The notes beneath the pieces were generated by a model that was not told where the DNA came from, made no database searches, and saw nothing but the letters and a program-made list of their open reading frames with translations. From Candidatus Nitrosopolaris rasttigaisensis (GTDB lineage: Archaea; Thermoproteota; Nitrososphaeria; Nitrososphaerales; Nitrososphaeraceae): a DNA stretch of 6,369 nt. Where the stretch lies: the NCBI GenBank assembly GCA_933226995.1, contig CAKOFP010000341.1, forward strand, positions 1-6,369, read 5' to 3'. A program made the translations under genes and the position numbers. The stretch's first letter is position 1; every line of letters starts with the position of its first letter. Shown here one piece after another: positions 1-5,141 of this stretch.

Positions 1-5
1 ACATT

Positions 6-314
6 ATGGGTTCGCCATGGAAAGCAATTTCAGATGACAGTAGAAGAGAAATCCTGCTGCTGCTCAAAAAGAAAGATATGGTTCCTACTAAAATAGCTGA
101 ACACTTTAACTTTACTTTGCCAGCCCGCTCATCTCATCTACGCATATTGAAAGACGCAGATGTGACAAATGAAAAGAAACAGGGAAAGACCAGGTTTTAT
201 ACATTGAATAGAGACAGAACGTTGGAATTAGTAGAATTTTTTGAGGATATGTATGACTATAATTTGAAGTCGTTGAAAGAATATATTGAAAACAAAGAGA
301 GGAAGAGGAAATAA
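6..314 (+). CDS. ArsR-family winged-helix transcriptional regulator
   Basis: A 102-residue DNA-binding regulator of the ArsR/SmtB superfamily, probably a repressor acting on its own operon. The opening PWKAISDDSRREILLLLK is the family signature (usually PWKALSDPTRREIL). It is followed by KIAEHFNFT, the first helix of the helix-turn-helix, then LPARSSHLRILKDADV, the recognition helix, then a basic beta-wing (KKQGKTRFYTLN) around residues 58-69 and a charged C-terminal helix. I see no cysteines and so no ArsR-type metal site, which favours the SdpR-like, non-metal branch. The ATG at 6 gives the normal family N-terminus, but only five bases lie upstream, so a slightly longer start cannot be excluded and the promoter is outside the window. 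The stop TAA shares its last base with the start ATG of the DUF899 gene, so the two are probably co-transcribed and translationally coupled. The family is clear; the ligand is unknown. Confidence 0.88.
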   Translation: MGSPWKAISDDSRREILLLLKKKDMVPTKIAEHFNFTLPARSSHLRILKDADVTNEKKQGKTRFYTLNRDRTLELVEFFEDMYDYNLKSLKEYIENKERKRK

Positions 315-1033
315 TGACTGAACCCTTAAAAGATCACAAGATTGTTCCCGAGAACGAATGGTTCGAGTCTCGCAAGGCGCTGCTCAAGAAGGAAAAAGAG
401 TTCACAATCTTCCGCGATCAACTTAGCCAACAACGACGCGATTTGCCTTGGATGGCCGTTAATAAAGAATATGTCTTCGAGGGACCGAATGGGAAACAAA
501 CTCTGTCAGAACTTTTTGACGGAAAAAGCCAATTAATAGTCTATCACTTTATGTTTGATCCAAGCTGGGAGGCAGCATGTTTGCATTGCTCTTTTTGGGC
601 GGACAATTTCAATGGAATTATTGTGCACTTGAACCAAAGAGATGTGACCATGATCGCTGTTTCTCGGGCCCCATACAGCAAGCTGGCAGCGTACCGGAAG
701 CGGATGGGTTGGAATTTCAAATGGGTTTCTTCTTGCAATACAGATTTCAATTTCGATTACCACGTGTCATTCACACCGGAAGAGTTGGCCAAGAAAGAAG
801 CCTTCTACAACTTCATTACACAAGACCCGCACAGTTCAGAGCGGGAAGGAGTAAGCATATTTTACAAAGACCTTGCAGGTCGCGTGTTTCACACCTATTC
901 AGCTTATGCGCGAGGCATCGATATGTTGAATGTGGCATACCACTACCTTGACCTAGTTCCCAAGGGCAGAGATGAGGCTGGTCATGAATTCCCTCAATTC
1001 TGGGTGCGCCGCCATGATGAATACGACAAATAA
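314..1033 (+). CDS. DUF899 family thioredoxin-like protein
   Basis: A 239-residue cytoplasmic protein of the DUF899 family, which has a thioredoxin-like fold and no settled reaction. Hallmarks in order: W16 and R20 with KALLKKEKEFTIFRD (21-35); RRDLPW (41-46); YVFEGPNGKQTLSELFDGK (53-71); HFMFDPSW (78-85); a CxxC-like pair C89-L-H-C92; HLNQRD (105-110); SRAP (117-120); RMGW (130-133) followed by SS and C141; then VFHTYSAYARG (191-201) and LDLVPKGRDE (212-221). Length and motif order match full-length family members, so the gene looks intact. The CxxC sits where thioredoxin-fold proteins carry their redox pair, so thiol redox chemistry is plausible but inferred. Its start overlaps the ArsR stop by one base, which implies coupled translation. 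From general knowledge, bacterial DUF899 genes often lie next to ArsR-type regulators. The C-terminus ends in a basic WVRRHDEYDK tail. Confidence 0.9.
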   Translation: MTEPLKDHKIVPENEWFESRKALLKKEKEFTIFRDQLSQQRRDLPWMAVNKEYVFEGPNGKQTLSELFDGKSQLIVYHFMFDPSWEAACLHCSFWADNFNGIIVHLNQRDVTMIAVSRAPYSKLAAYRKRMGWNFKWVSSCNTDFNFDYHVSFTPEELAKKEAFYNFITQDPHSSEREGVSIFYKDLAGRVFHTYSAYARGIDMLNVAYHYLDLVPKGRDEAGHEFPQFWVRRHDEYDK

Positions 1034-1093
1034 TTTAGATTCTATCAATAGCTCAACAGTGTATTGATATACAGAACCTTATTAGTCTAAGTC

Positions 1094-1104
1094 TTCTTAT
1101 ACCC
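1094..1104 (+). promoter_or_regulatory. TATA-like element ahead of the decayed NTF2-like gene
   Basis: The stretch TTCTTATACCC lies about 25-30 bases before the ATG at 1127, the normal distance for an archaeal TATA box driving a leaderless transcript. It supports 1127 as the original start of the pseudogene. Short AT-rich matches are common here, so this is weak on its own. Confidence 0.3.
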
Positions 1105-1126
1105 ATCCAAAGAGATACTCCTGACA

Positions 1127-1446
1127 ATGAACTAAAAAAGACAACTCAAGATTACTATGCTGCCGACGCGAAGTTCTTTAAGAATTTTGGCAATTTACGT
1201 GCAAATTCTAGCTGCGGATGTTCTTCTTGGATTTGTTCAAGGTCAGTAAGGCATTGATTGGAATAAATTGGTCGAAGATCTGACCCAAAACCATCCAGAC
1301 TTCTGCTGACGAATGTATCGCATACTATACTGGCTACCTCGTTTGCGGGTACGAATCAGCGGTCTCTCGAATATGCCATGATACCTCTAGAGTAACAGTT
1401 GAATACTTTTTTATAAGTAAATGACGGAATCGACCATGTAGAGCGG
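1127..1446 (+). pseudogene. Frameshifted NTF2/SnoaL-like protein gene
   Basis: No long ORF exists here, yet protein-like sequence can be followed by hopping frames. An ATG at 1127 is followed after an A-run (1134-1139) by KKTTQDYYAADAKFF and FKNFGNLRAN in the frame of 1135. FFLDLFKVSKAL follows in the frame of 1212, then IDWNKLVEDLTQNHPDF in the frame of 1253. Next come LTNVSHTILATSFAGTNQ and SLEYAMIPL in the frame of 1306, ending at TAA 1393-1395. RVTVEYFFIS continues in the frame of 1389, and NDGIDHVER in the frame of 1420 runs into the next ORF. The order YYAADA..., FGNL..., FF..LF..., a strand-rich second half and a final ..DGI.HVER strand fits a roughly 105-residue cone-shaped NTF2-like (SnoaL/ketosteroid-isomerase type) protein. 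At least four separate indels are needed, so it is either a decayed gene or, less likely, a cluster of assembly errors. Decay is well supported; the family name is inference. Confidence 0.65.
1407..1416 (+). promoter_or_regulatory. TATA-like element ahead of the 1447 gene
   Basis: The sequence TTTTTTATAA lies about 35 bases before the ATG at 1447, a fitting distance for an archaeal TATA box with a transcript start near 1437-1440 and a very short leader. It overlaps the last part of the decayed gene, so it could be fortuitous. Confidence 0.35.
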
Positions 1447-1875
1447 ATGGTGGTAAACCAAGGGATATCCATAGGCAGAATATTATTTGAAGAGATAGAC
1501 AAACCAACGGAGAGCAAAATTGTTTTTGAGAATAAGAAGGAAGGAGTGGTAGAGAGAGAAAGCAGTTGGACTGGTGAAATTAAAGGATATGATTCCTTCC
1601 CCTCAGGAAAAGCTAGTGGCTCAGGACGTTCTTTTATACATAATAACGGCATAAGCATTTCGCATTGGGAGGGTGTACTTAATACGGAAGACCGACAAGA
1701 GCTCACATTTAAAGGACGTGACGTAAACAAGAATGGGAAATTTGTAGTGTTACGAACCTATTTTACCGAGTCCGAAGTTTTAGGATGGATGGATGGTTTA
1801 GTCTGTATACTGACTGGAGACTTTGACAGTTCTATCGGAGTATTCAAGAGTACAGGCTATGAATTCAATTTATAA
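1447..1875 (+). CDS. Hypothetical protein, possible beta-barrel
   Basis: A 142-residue soluble protein that I cannot assign with certainty. It has no signal peptide and no membrane segment. After GISIGRILFEEIDKP come alternating hydrophilic and hydrophobic stretches: VERESSWTGEIKGYDSF, then GSGRSFIHNNGISISHWEGV, then ELTFKGRDVNKNGKFVVLRT, and finally LVCILTGDFDSS and a C-terminal STGYEF. The repeated pattern of 'G-x-G ... (N/D)G ... W-x-G ... FKG(R)' resembles small lipocalin/allene-oxide-cyclase-like beta-barrels of about 140 residues that I recall from soil thaumarchaeota; this is a weak analogy. One cysteine is seen. The ATG at 1447 is the only good start. The same frame is open back to 1417 and encodes NDGIDHVER, which looks like the end of the decayed gene upstream, so the present start may post-date that decay or the two may once have been adjacent. 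Its 3' end faces the minus-strand dehydrogenase remnant about 20 bases away. Confidence 0.6.
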   Translation: MVVNQGISIGRILFEEIDKPTESKIVFENKKEGVVERESSWTGEIKGYDSFPSGKASGSGRSFIHNNGISISHWEGVLNTEDRQELTFKGRDVNKNGKFVVLRTYFTESEVLGWMDGLVCILTGDFDSSIGVFKSTGYEFNL

Positions 1876-1895
1876 TTCGCTTTCAAGGCAAAAAT

Positions 1896-2058
1896 CTATT
1901 CAAATAAATAAACTTCACCTTTTCCTAGATTTCGCATTGTGGCGTATGTAAAAAAAGCCACTTTTTGCTAATGCTAACGATGTTTCAAATCCTATCCCAC
2001 TTGAGCTGCCTGTAACAATTGCGACCTTCTGGTTGGATGAAGATAACGAAGATGCCAT
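1896..2058 (-). pseudogene. Truncated, frameshifted short-chain dehydrogenase (SDR) N-terminus
   Basis: On the minus strand an ATG at 2058 starts a 47-codon frame, ending at 1915, that contains NQKVAIVTGSSSGIGFETSL. This is the first beta strand and the TGxxxGIG NAD(P)-binding loop of classical short-chain dehydrogenases, followed by the helix ALAKSGF. At a run of seven T on the minus strand (1950-1956) the frame breaks. Removing one T restores FFTYATMRNLGKGE, the usual second strand and Arg-containing loop of the family. That restored frame then stops at 1896-1898. The catalytic Ser, Tyr-x-x-x-Lys and everything else of a roughly 250-residue enzyme are absent, because the sequence runs into the 3' end of the plus-strand gene ending at 1875. 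This is a genuine SDR fragment, both truncated and frameshifted. The one-base slip in a homopolymer could be a sequencing error, but the truncation could not. Confidence 0.8.
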
Positions 2059-2159
2059 GTATTATTCTTTGACTAGACTACTAATACACTACTTAGGTAA
2101 GATAGTAATCCACTGGCTAGTTAGTAACAAGAATCTAACCAACTTACCAAGAAATGACT

Positions 2160-2202
2160 ACCATATTTAATTATCCCGTTACGTACAACCACTAACAGGT
2201 GA
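2160..2202 (+). promoter_or_regulatory. TATA-like box and Shine-Dalgarno ahead of the Cys-rich gene
   Basis: An AT-rich box CATATTTAATTA at 2162-2173 would place a transcript start near 2190-2195. It is followed by AGGTGA at 2197-2202, a good anti-16S match 11 bases before the ATG at 2214. The same Shine-Dalgarno also precedes, at four bases, an ATG at 2207 that opens only a 7-codon frame ending at TAG 2228-2230, so a tiny leader peptide overlapping the gene start is formally possible. Confidence 0.4.
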
Positions 2203-2213
2203 ATAAATGACAA

Positions 2214-2585
2214 ATGGAGAATCAATGTAGCCATGAAAACGATGATTCCTGCGGCTGTTCGTGTCATCCTGGATCTGGAGCAGGGGGCTGTTCGGGATGT
2301 GGACATATGCACGGAAGTGGCAAAATGGGATCTATGGACCCATTCGAGATGGTGATGGCGATGTGGCACAAAGCAACCTTTGCAGCGTATTCGGAGTTGA
2401 TGGTTGAAAAACTAAAGAAGAGGATAGAAGCAGCAAATGGTCCTGTTATGGACAAGGTTGCTGATGCCTTGATGGAAAGTATGGGTAAAGAGTTTGAGGC
2501 TATGAAGCAAAAATCCTCCGCTAAAAAAGAATTACACGAAAAATTGGCAAAAATATTTAGTGAAGGAAGTCAAAAACAGAAGTAG
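2214..2585 (+). CDS. Cys/His-rich small protein with helical C-terminal domain
   Basis: A 123-residue protein of unrecognised family, in two parts. The first 40 residues are dense in potential metal ligands: C5, H7, C13, C15, C17, H18, C26, C29, H31 and H33, with glycine and serine between them (CGCSCHPG, then GCSGCGHMHGSG). This is a likely unstructured or zinc/copper/iron-sulfur-binding head. From about residue 42 the sequence is alpha-helical and Met/Lys/Glu-rich: DPFEMVMAMWHKATFAAYSE, then ELMVEKLKKRIEAANGPV and a long charged stretch ending EKLAKIFSEGSQKQK. No signal peptide or membrane span is visible, so it is probably cytoplasmic. It stands alone, with a Shine-Dalgarno (AGGTGA, 2197-2202) and TATA-like box of its own. 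Metal storage, metal delivery or redox sensing are possible roles, but these are inference from composition only. I believe similar proteins occur in soil thaumarchaeota but cannot verify that here. Confidence 0.75.
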   Translation: MENQCSHENDDSCGCSCHPGSGAGGCSGCGHMHGSGKMGSMDPFEMVMAMWHKATFAAYSELMVEKLKKRIEAANGPVMDKVADALMESMGKEFEAMKQKSSAKKELHEKLAKIFSEGSQKQK

Positions 2586-2749
2586 AGAATCCTATCCACG
2601 ACAAAGCCGCAATTTTGCTGGGATTGCCAAACCAACATGGTGAGAGAAGCGAACAATCTTTGCTCTCCATTTATTGAGGTAATCGTAGCATTAGGGGTCT
2701 GTTCTCGGTCATTATGACTACATGTAATGCCTCTACTACCATGGCCATT

Positions 2750-2758
2750 CTTTTTTCT
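2750..2758 (+). terminator. T-tract, possible archaeal terminator
   Basis: CTTTTTTCT in sense orientation, about 170 bases after the stop of the Cys-rich gene. Archaeal transcription can end at such oligo-T tracts without a hairpin. The distance makes this a weak call; a second T-run follows at 2778-2783. Confidence 0.2.
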
Positions 2759-2800
2759 CAAACATTATCCCAAATCTATTTTTGAGCTTTTTAGTACAAC

Positions 2801-2826
2801 GTATAAATCGAAGTAGTTAAATATTA
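2801..2826 (+). promoter_or_regulatory. Promoter region of the HxlR gene
   Basis: Two AT-rich boxes are seen: GTATAAATC at 2801-2809 and TTAAATATTA at 2817-2826. The second is centred about 28 bases before the ATG at 2849 and would give a leaderless transcript. The first has the better TATA match and would give a leader of about 20 bases. No Shine-Dalgarno is visible before 2849, which favours the leaderless reading. Confidence 0.4.
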
Positions 2827-2848
2827 CTTAGCACTATTCCAAGGCCTG

Positions 2849-3241
2849 ATGGTAAATCCGCACTTTGTTGCAACAGAAACAGAAGATGAAACAGCTGGTG
2901 AAATTGCCAACGTTTGGGAGGTATTAGGAAGAAGATGGTCTTTGTTAATACTAAAGAATTTTTGCACAAACGAAGTAATTCGGTTCAATGGATTTAAAAA
3001 ACTATTGCCAGGGATAAGCAGTACTGTTTTGGCTGATAGGTTATTGGAGCTTGAACGTGAAGGTCTTGTTTCTAAAAAGATTTACCCAGAAATTCCACCA
3101 AAGGTTGAATATCGTTTAACACTTCGAGCAAAAGAACTAAGAGTAATATTCAAAGAATTAGGAACATGGGTTAGCCGGTGGAAAGTACCCAGGATTACAA
3201 CCAAAACAAAAGCTAGAGCTGGTGCCAGAACAGCTGGTTAG
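2849..3241 (+). CDS. HxlR-family winged-helix transcriptional regulator
   Basis: A 130-residue one-component regulator of the HxlR/MarR-like group, typically a dimer that senses redox or electrophile stress and controls neighbouring genes. The core runs from about residue 22: VWEVLGRRWSLLILKNF (dimer helix plus the conserved GRRW variant of GGKW), RFNGFKKLLPGISSTVLADR (the helix-turn-helix with the family's F..L...GIS...L..RL pattern), LLELEREGLVSKKIYPEIPP (recognition helix end and wing start), and VEYRLTLRAKEL (second wing strand). The N-terminal Cys common in redox-sensing HxlR proteins is not seen; the only cysteine is C39 (NFCTN), after the first helix, and could serve instead, but that is speculation. 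The tail after residue 114 is basic (TTKTKARAGARTAG), beyond the usual domain end. The ATG at 2849 gives a normal N-terminus. Intergenic regions of 263 and 540 bases flank it, so it is a single-gene unit and its target cannot be read from context. Confidence 0.88.
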   Translation: MVNPHFVATETEDETAGEIANVWEVLGRRWSLLILKNFCTNEVIRFNGFKKLLPGISSTVLADRLLELEREGLVSKKIYPEIPPKVEYRLTLRAKELRVIFKELGTWVSRWKVPRITTKTKARAGARTAG

Positions 3242-3298
3242 AGCAGGGGACAGTATTTTATAACGCCTATTACTGGACCCACACAAGTATACATTTAA

Positions 3299-3310
3299 CT
3301 TCTTTTTTAT
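3299..3310 (+). terminator. T-tract after the HxlR gene
   Basis: ACTTCTTTTTTA in sense orientation, about 60 bases after the HxlR stop at 3241, with a T6 run. This fits the hairpin-less oligo-T termination used by archaea. Assigned on position and composition only. Confidence 0.35.
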
Positions 3311-3414
3311 GTTTAACGGGTTGAACGGCGCCGTCCCTAGAATTATTTGTGTAGTCTTTGTATACACGTCATACATATTGTTTAAATTATGGGTAATGGC
3401 TTGTATTCATTTGT

Positions 3415-3615
3415 TTATCCTCTTAAAGCTTCAGTTGTTGCATGGTCATACCTATCTACCTTCTTGTTTGGACACCGGTACTGATCTTTATTTTGGAATT
3501 CCATCTGCGAGCCCAATTCCCTAATGAGCTTACAACGATCCCAAGTTCTTTCGCAGGAGAGGTTAGACTGTGTTCTACTCTTGGCCAACTCCATATTTAG
3601 TTGACCAACAGTCAT
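3415..3615 (-). CDS. Doubtful small hypothetical protein
   Basis: A 66-residue frame starting at an ATG (3615) and reading MTVGQLNMELAKSRTQSN, then ERTWDRCKLIRELGSQMEF and a charged end DRYDHATTEALRG. It is hydrophilic, rich in charged residues, and has two Cys in the first half (LSCERTW and DRCK) plus one in YRCPNKK. The composition is more protein-like than other frames here, and a weak AT-rich box (GCATAAG on the minus strand near 3635-3645) lies at a promoter-like distance. The ELAKSRT...ERTW segment faintly recalls the RT..ERT pattern of DUF202-type proteins, but the membrane helices of that family are missing. It may be a real small gene, a fragment, or chance. Confidence 0.3.
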   Translation of the reverse strand: MTVGQLNMELAKSRTQSNLSCERTWDRCKLIRELGSQMEFQNKDQYRCPNKKVDRYDHATTEALRG

Positions 3616-3740
3616 ATTCCATGCGGAGATGCAATGTCTTATGCATGTATGTTTTCAGTCTCCATAGAATGGAGAACACTCATTCTAGTGGTAAACAAAA
3701 TCCTATCTTATCATGACCTTACGAATGCCATAGAATTAGA

Positions 3741-3772
3741 TTATAAACCTGAATTCATCATTGAAATGGAGG
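3741..3772 (+). promoter_or_regulatory. corA promoter and Shine-Dalgarno
   Basis: TTATAAACC at 3741-3749 is a good archaeal TATA box that would start transcription near 3766-3770. GGAGG at 3768-3772 is a near-perfect Shine-Dalgarno nine bases before the ATG at 3782. An in-frame TGA at 3779-3781 directly before that ATG excludes any earlier start in this frame. A nearby ATG at 3766 opens a different, 19-codon frame. Confidence 0.55.
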
Positions 3773-3781
3773 AAGATATGA

Positions 3782-4756
3782 ATGGAACAGATTCGAAGAG
3801 ATCTAGATACCATAAGCAATAATGGCTTTTTGTGGACAGATATTCAAAAGCCTACTAACGAGAATACGAGTCTGCTGGCTAAGAATTATAATTTTCATGA
3901 ACTAAATGTAGAAGACTGTCTCTCCAAGACCCAAATTCCTAAGGTAGATAGATATGAGGATCATGTGTTCATTATACTTCATGTTCCAACTACTGGAGAA
4001 AAAGAGAAGACCTTGCCTACATTCAGTCAATTATCAATCTTCGCAGGAAGGAACTATCTTGTTACAATACATCACGGAGATCTTAAACCCCTTGATGACA
4101 TATTTCAACTTTGTAAGCAAAGCGATGAGCAGCGCCAGGCCCTGATGGGTAAGTCACCTGGCTATTTACTTCACAGTATAATTGATGCACTAGTGGACGA
4201 TCTTTTACATCTATTAAAGAAGATAATAGGCAACCTAGATGATCTAGAGGAATCAGTATTTAGTGACCGGAAATCAGATGTCAAAACTATTTCGCTTCTA
4301 AGAAGGGAGATAACTAGTCTTAGGCGTATTGTTGTCCGACTTAGAAGAACCATGTCTGAGGTAACCAAAGACATACAAAAGTTCGCGGAAGAAGACCTTA
4401 CGCCATATTTTGCTGATGTAGAGGATCACATCGAAAAGATATTTGAGGAGTTAGAAGAATCAAAAGAGATCGTGGATATCTACAAGGATACGGACTTTAT
4501 GTTGAGCACGGAAAAGTCAAATAAAATTCTGGCAATCCTCACAATTATCTTTACTCTTTCTATTCCAACTAGTACAATTGCTACTTTCTATGGAATGAAT
4601 ATTAATCTGCCAGGTAGTATTGCCCATCCATGGACATTTTTAGGTGAATATACGACTATGATGTTGATATTGCTAGCGTCCATAATCTCGGGTTTGTACA
4701 TGCTTTGGTATTTCAGTCACCTTGGATGGATAGAGATACCTTGGAGACGACAATAG
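3782..4756 (+). CDS. corA: CorA family magnesium/cobalt transport protein
   Basis: A 324-residue inner-membrane divalent cation channel of the CorA (MIT) family, which as a pentamer lets Mg2+ and often Co2+ or Ni2+ into the cell. Residues 1-115 form the alpha/beta cytoplasmic domain with typical segments FLWTDIQKPT, QIPKVDRYEDHVFIILHVPT and YLVTIHHGD. Residues about 125-245 form the long helices of the funnel, including LVDDLLHLLKKIIGNLDDLE and LLRREITSLRRIVVRLRR. The first membrane helix (about 248-270) ends in the signature Y270-G271-M272-N273, the selectivity motif at the pore mouth. The second helix is about 290-312, followed by a short positively charged end WRRQ. The periplasmic loop after GMN reads INLPGSIAHPW and lacks the acidic MPEL found in the best-studied CorA, a known kind of variation. 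The start is fixed by a stop codon immediately upstream and by a GGAGG Shine-Dalgarno. No partner genes adjoin it. Family certain, exact metal unknown. Confidence 0.95.
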   Translation: MEQIRRDLDTISNNGFLWTDIQKPTNENTSLLAKNYNFHELNVEDCLSKTQIPKVDRYEDHVFIILHVPTTGEKEKTLPTFSQLSIFAGRNYLVTIHHGDLKPLDDIFQLCKQSDEQRQALMGKSPGYLLHSIIDALVDDLLHLLKKIIGNLDDLEESVFSDRKSDVKTISLLRREITSLRRIVVRLRRTMSEVTKDIQKFAEEDLTPYFADVEDHIEKIFEELEESKEIVDIYKDTDFMLSTEKSNKILAILTIIFTLSIPTSTIATFYGMNINLPGSIAHPWTFLGEYTTMMLILLASIISGLYMLWYFSHLGWIEIPWRRQ

Positions 4757-4848
4757 AGGTTCTTATCAAAGAAATAATCAGATCATCACCAAGTACAAGG
4801 ATCAGGGCTATTCGAAGGCCAATTGAAGAAGATAGCATGCATGTGTGA
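4726..4848 (+). CDS. Possible small ORF overlapping the corA 3' end
   Basis: A 40-codon frame in a different phase starts at ATG 4726 inside the last ten codons of corA and ends at TGA 4848. It reads MDRDTLETTIEVLIKEIIRS then SPSTRIRAIRRPIEEDSMHV. The middle could form an amphipathic helix followed by a basic stretch, a more protein-like pattern than random frames nearby. There is no clear Shine-Dalgarno and no family match. It could be a small translationally coupled protein, the remains of a longer corA tail, or chance; chance is the default. Confidence 0.2.
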   Translation: MDRDTLETTIEVLIKEIIRSSPSTRIRAIRRPIEEDSMHV

Positions 4849-5141
4849 TATATTATGTGTCTATTAAGATAGGCGAGGCTCCTTGATCCTGACGTATTAG
4901 AGATGATCTTTCAGTAAATCGAATTCATGCCAGAGCATGTCGCCTACATTCAGCAGCAGGGTGGATAAATTTTATTGATTCATGTTACTCGCTTGTATGT
5001 GTGAATGAGAGTGACAATTGGATATCGATAAACAGCCAAAAGCAGCGTTTTCTAATGGATGTCTAGCACTATTGTACCAATATCTTAGAATAGATCAGCA
5101 AGTGTCTATCTCTCAATGCCGCAGCATCCTTAATCCCGATG
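4849..5141. other. Intergenic region between corA and the minus-strand ODP remnant
   Basis: Two transcripts converge here: corA from the left and the minus-strand remnant from the right. I see no gene, tRNA or repeat. An AT-rich box GATATATTATG (4847-4857) resembles a promoter but no start codon follows at a useful distance. A 24-codon stretch between stops on the minus strand (LSTLLLNVGDMLWHEFDLL, about 4896-4967) looks protein-like but is too short to call. Confidence 0.45.

Larger units (their letters stand above)
2586..2848. other. Intergenic region between the Cys-rich gene and the HxlR gene
   Basis: No gene is supported. Short open stretches exist on both strands (for example a 25-codon minus frame opening MAMVVEALHVV), but none shows a family pattern. 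T-rich stretches at 2751-2756 and 2778-2783 could end the upstream transcript. AT-rich promoter elements for the HxlR gene occupy the right end. Confidence 0.5.
3242..3781. other. Long intergenic region before corA
   Basis: No gene is firmly supported. The left part holds a T-run (3303-3308) suited to ending the HxlR transcript. Plus-strand frames at 3309 and 3601 have unlikely composition and no family pattern. A 66-codon minus-strand frame (3415-3615) is listed separately with low confidence. The right end carries the corA promoter and Shine-Dalgarno. No repeats or tRNA-like folds were noticed. Confidence 0.5.

Noticed and set aside
342..951. Several frames on both strands overlapping the DUF899 gene
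   Set aside because: They are shadows of a gene with clear family motifs and show no pattern of their own.
1356..1730. 124-codon minus-strand frame opposite the 1447 gene
   Set aside because: Composition is rich in Ser and Leu with no family pattern; the plus frame has the better protein character and promoter.
2121..2455. Minus-strand frames opposite the Cys-rich gene
   Set aside because: His/Arg/Ser-rich mirror of the Cys/Gly codons on the other strand; no recognisable domain.
2570..2761. 63-codon minus-strand frame between the Cys-rich and HxlR genes
   Set aside because: No family pattern, overlaps the end of the Cys-rich gene and has no clear promoter.
3309..3524. 71-codon plus-strand hydrophobic frame after the HxlR gene
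   Set aside because: Hydrophobicity comes from T-rich DNA; it starts in the T-tract and has neither a promoter nor a ribosome binding site.
3601..3822. 73-codon plus-strand frame running into corA
   Set aside because: Overlaps the corA promoter, Shine-Dalgarno and start in another phase; no domain seen.
3782..4756. Loss of the MPEL loop in CorA as a novelty
   Set aside because: The loop after GMN varies across the CorA family, so its absence alone is not remarkable.
4896..4967. 24-codon minus-strand stretch with protein-like sequence
   Set aside because: Bounded by stops on both sides and too short to separate from chance.
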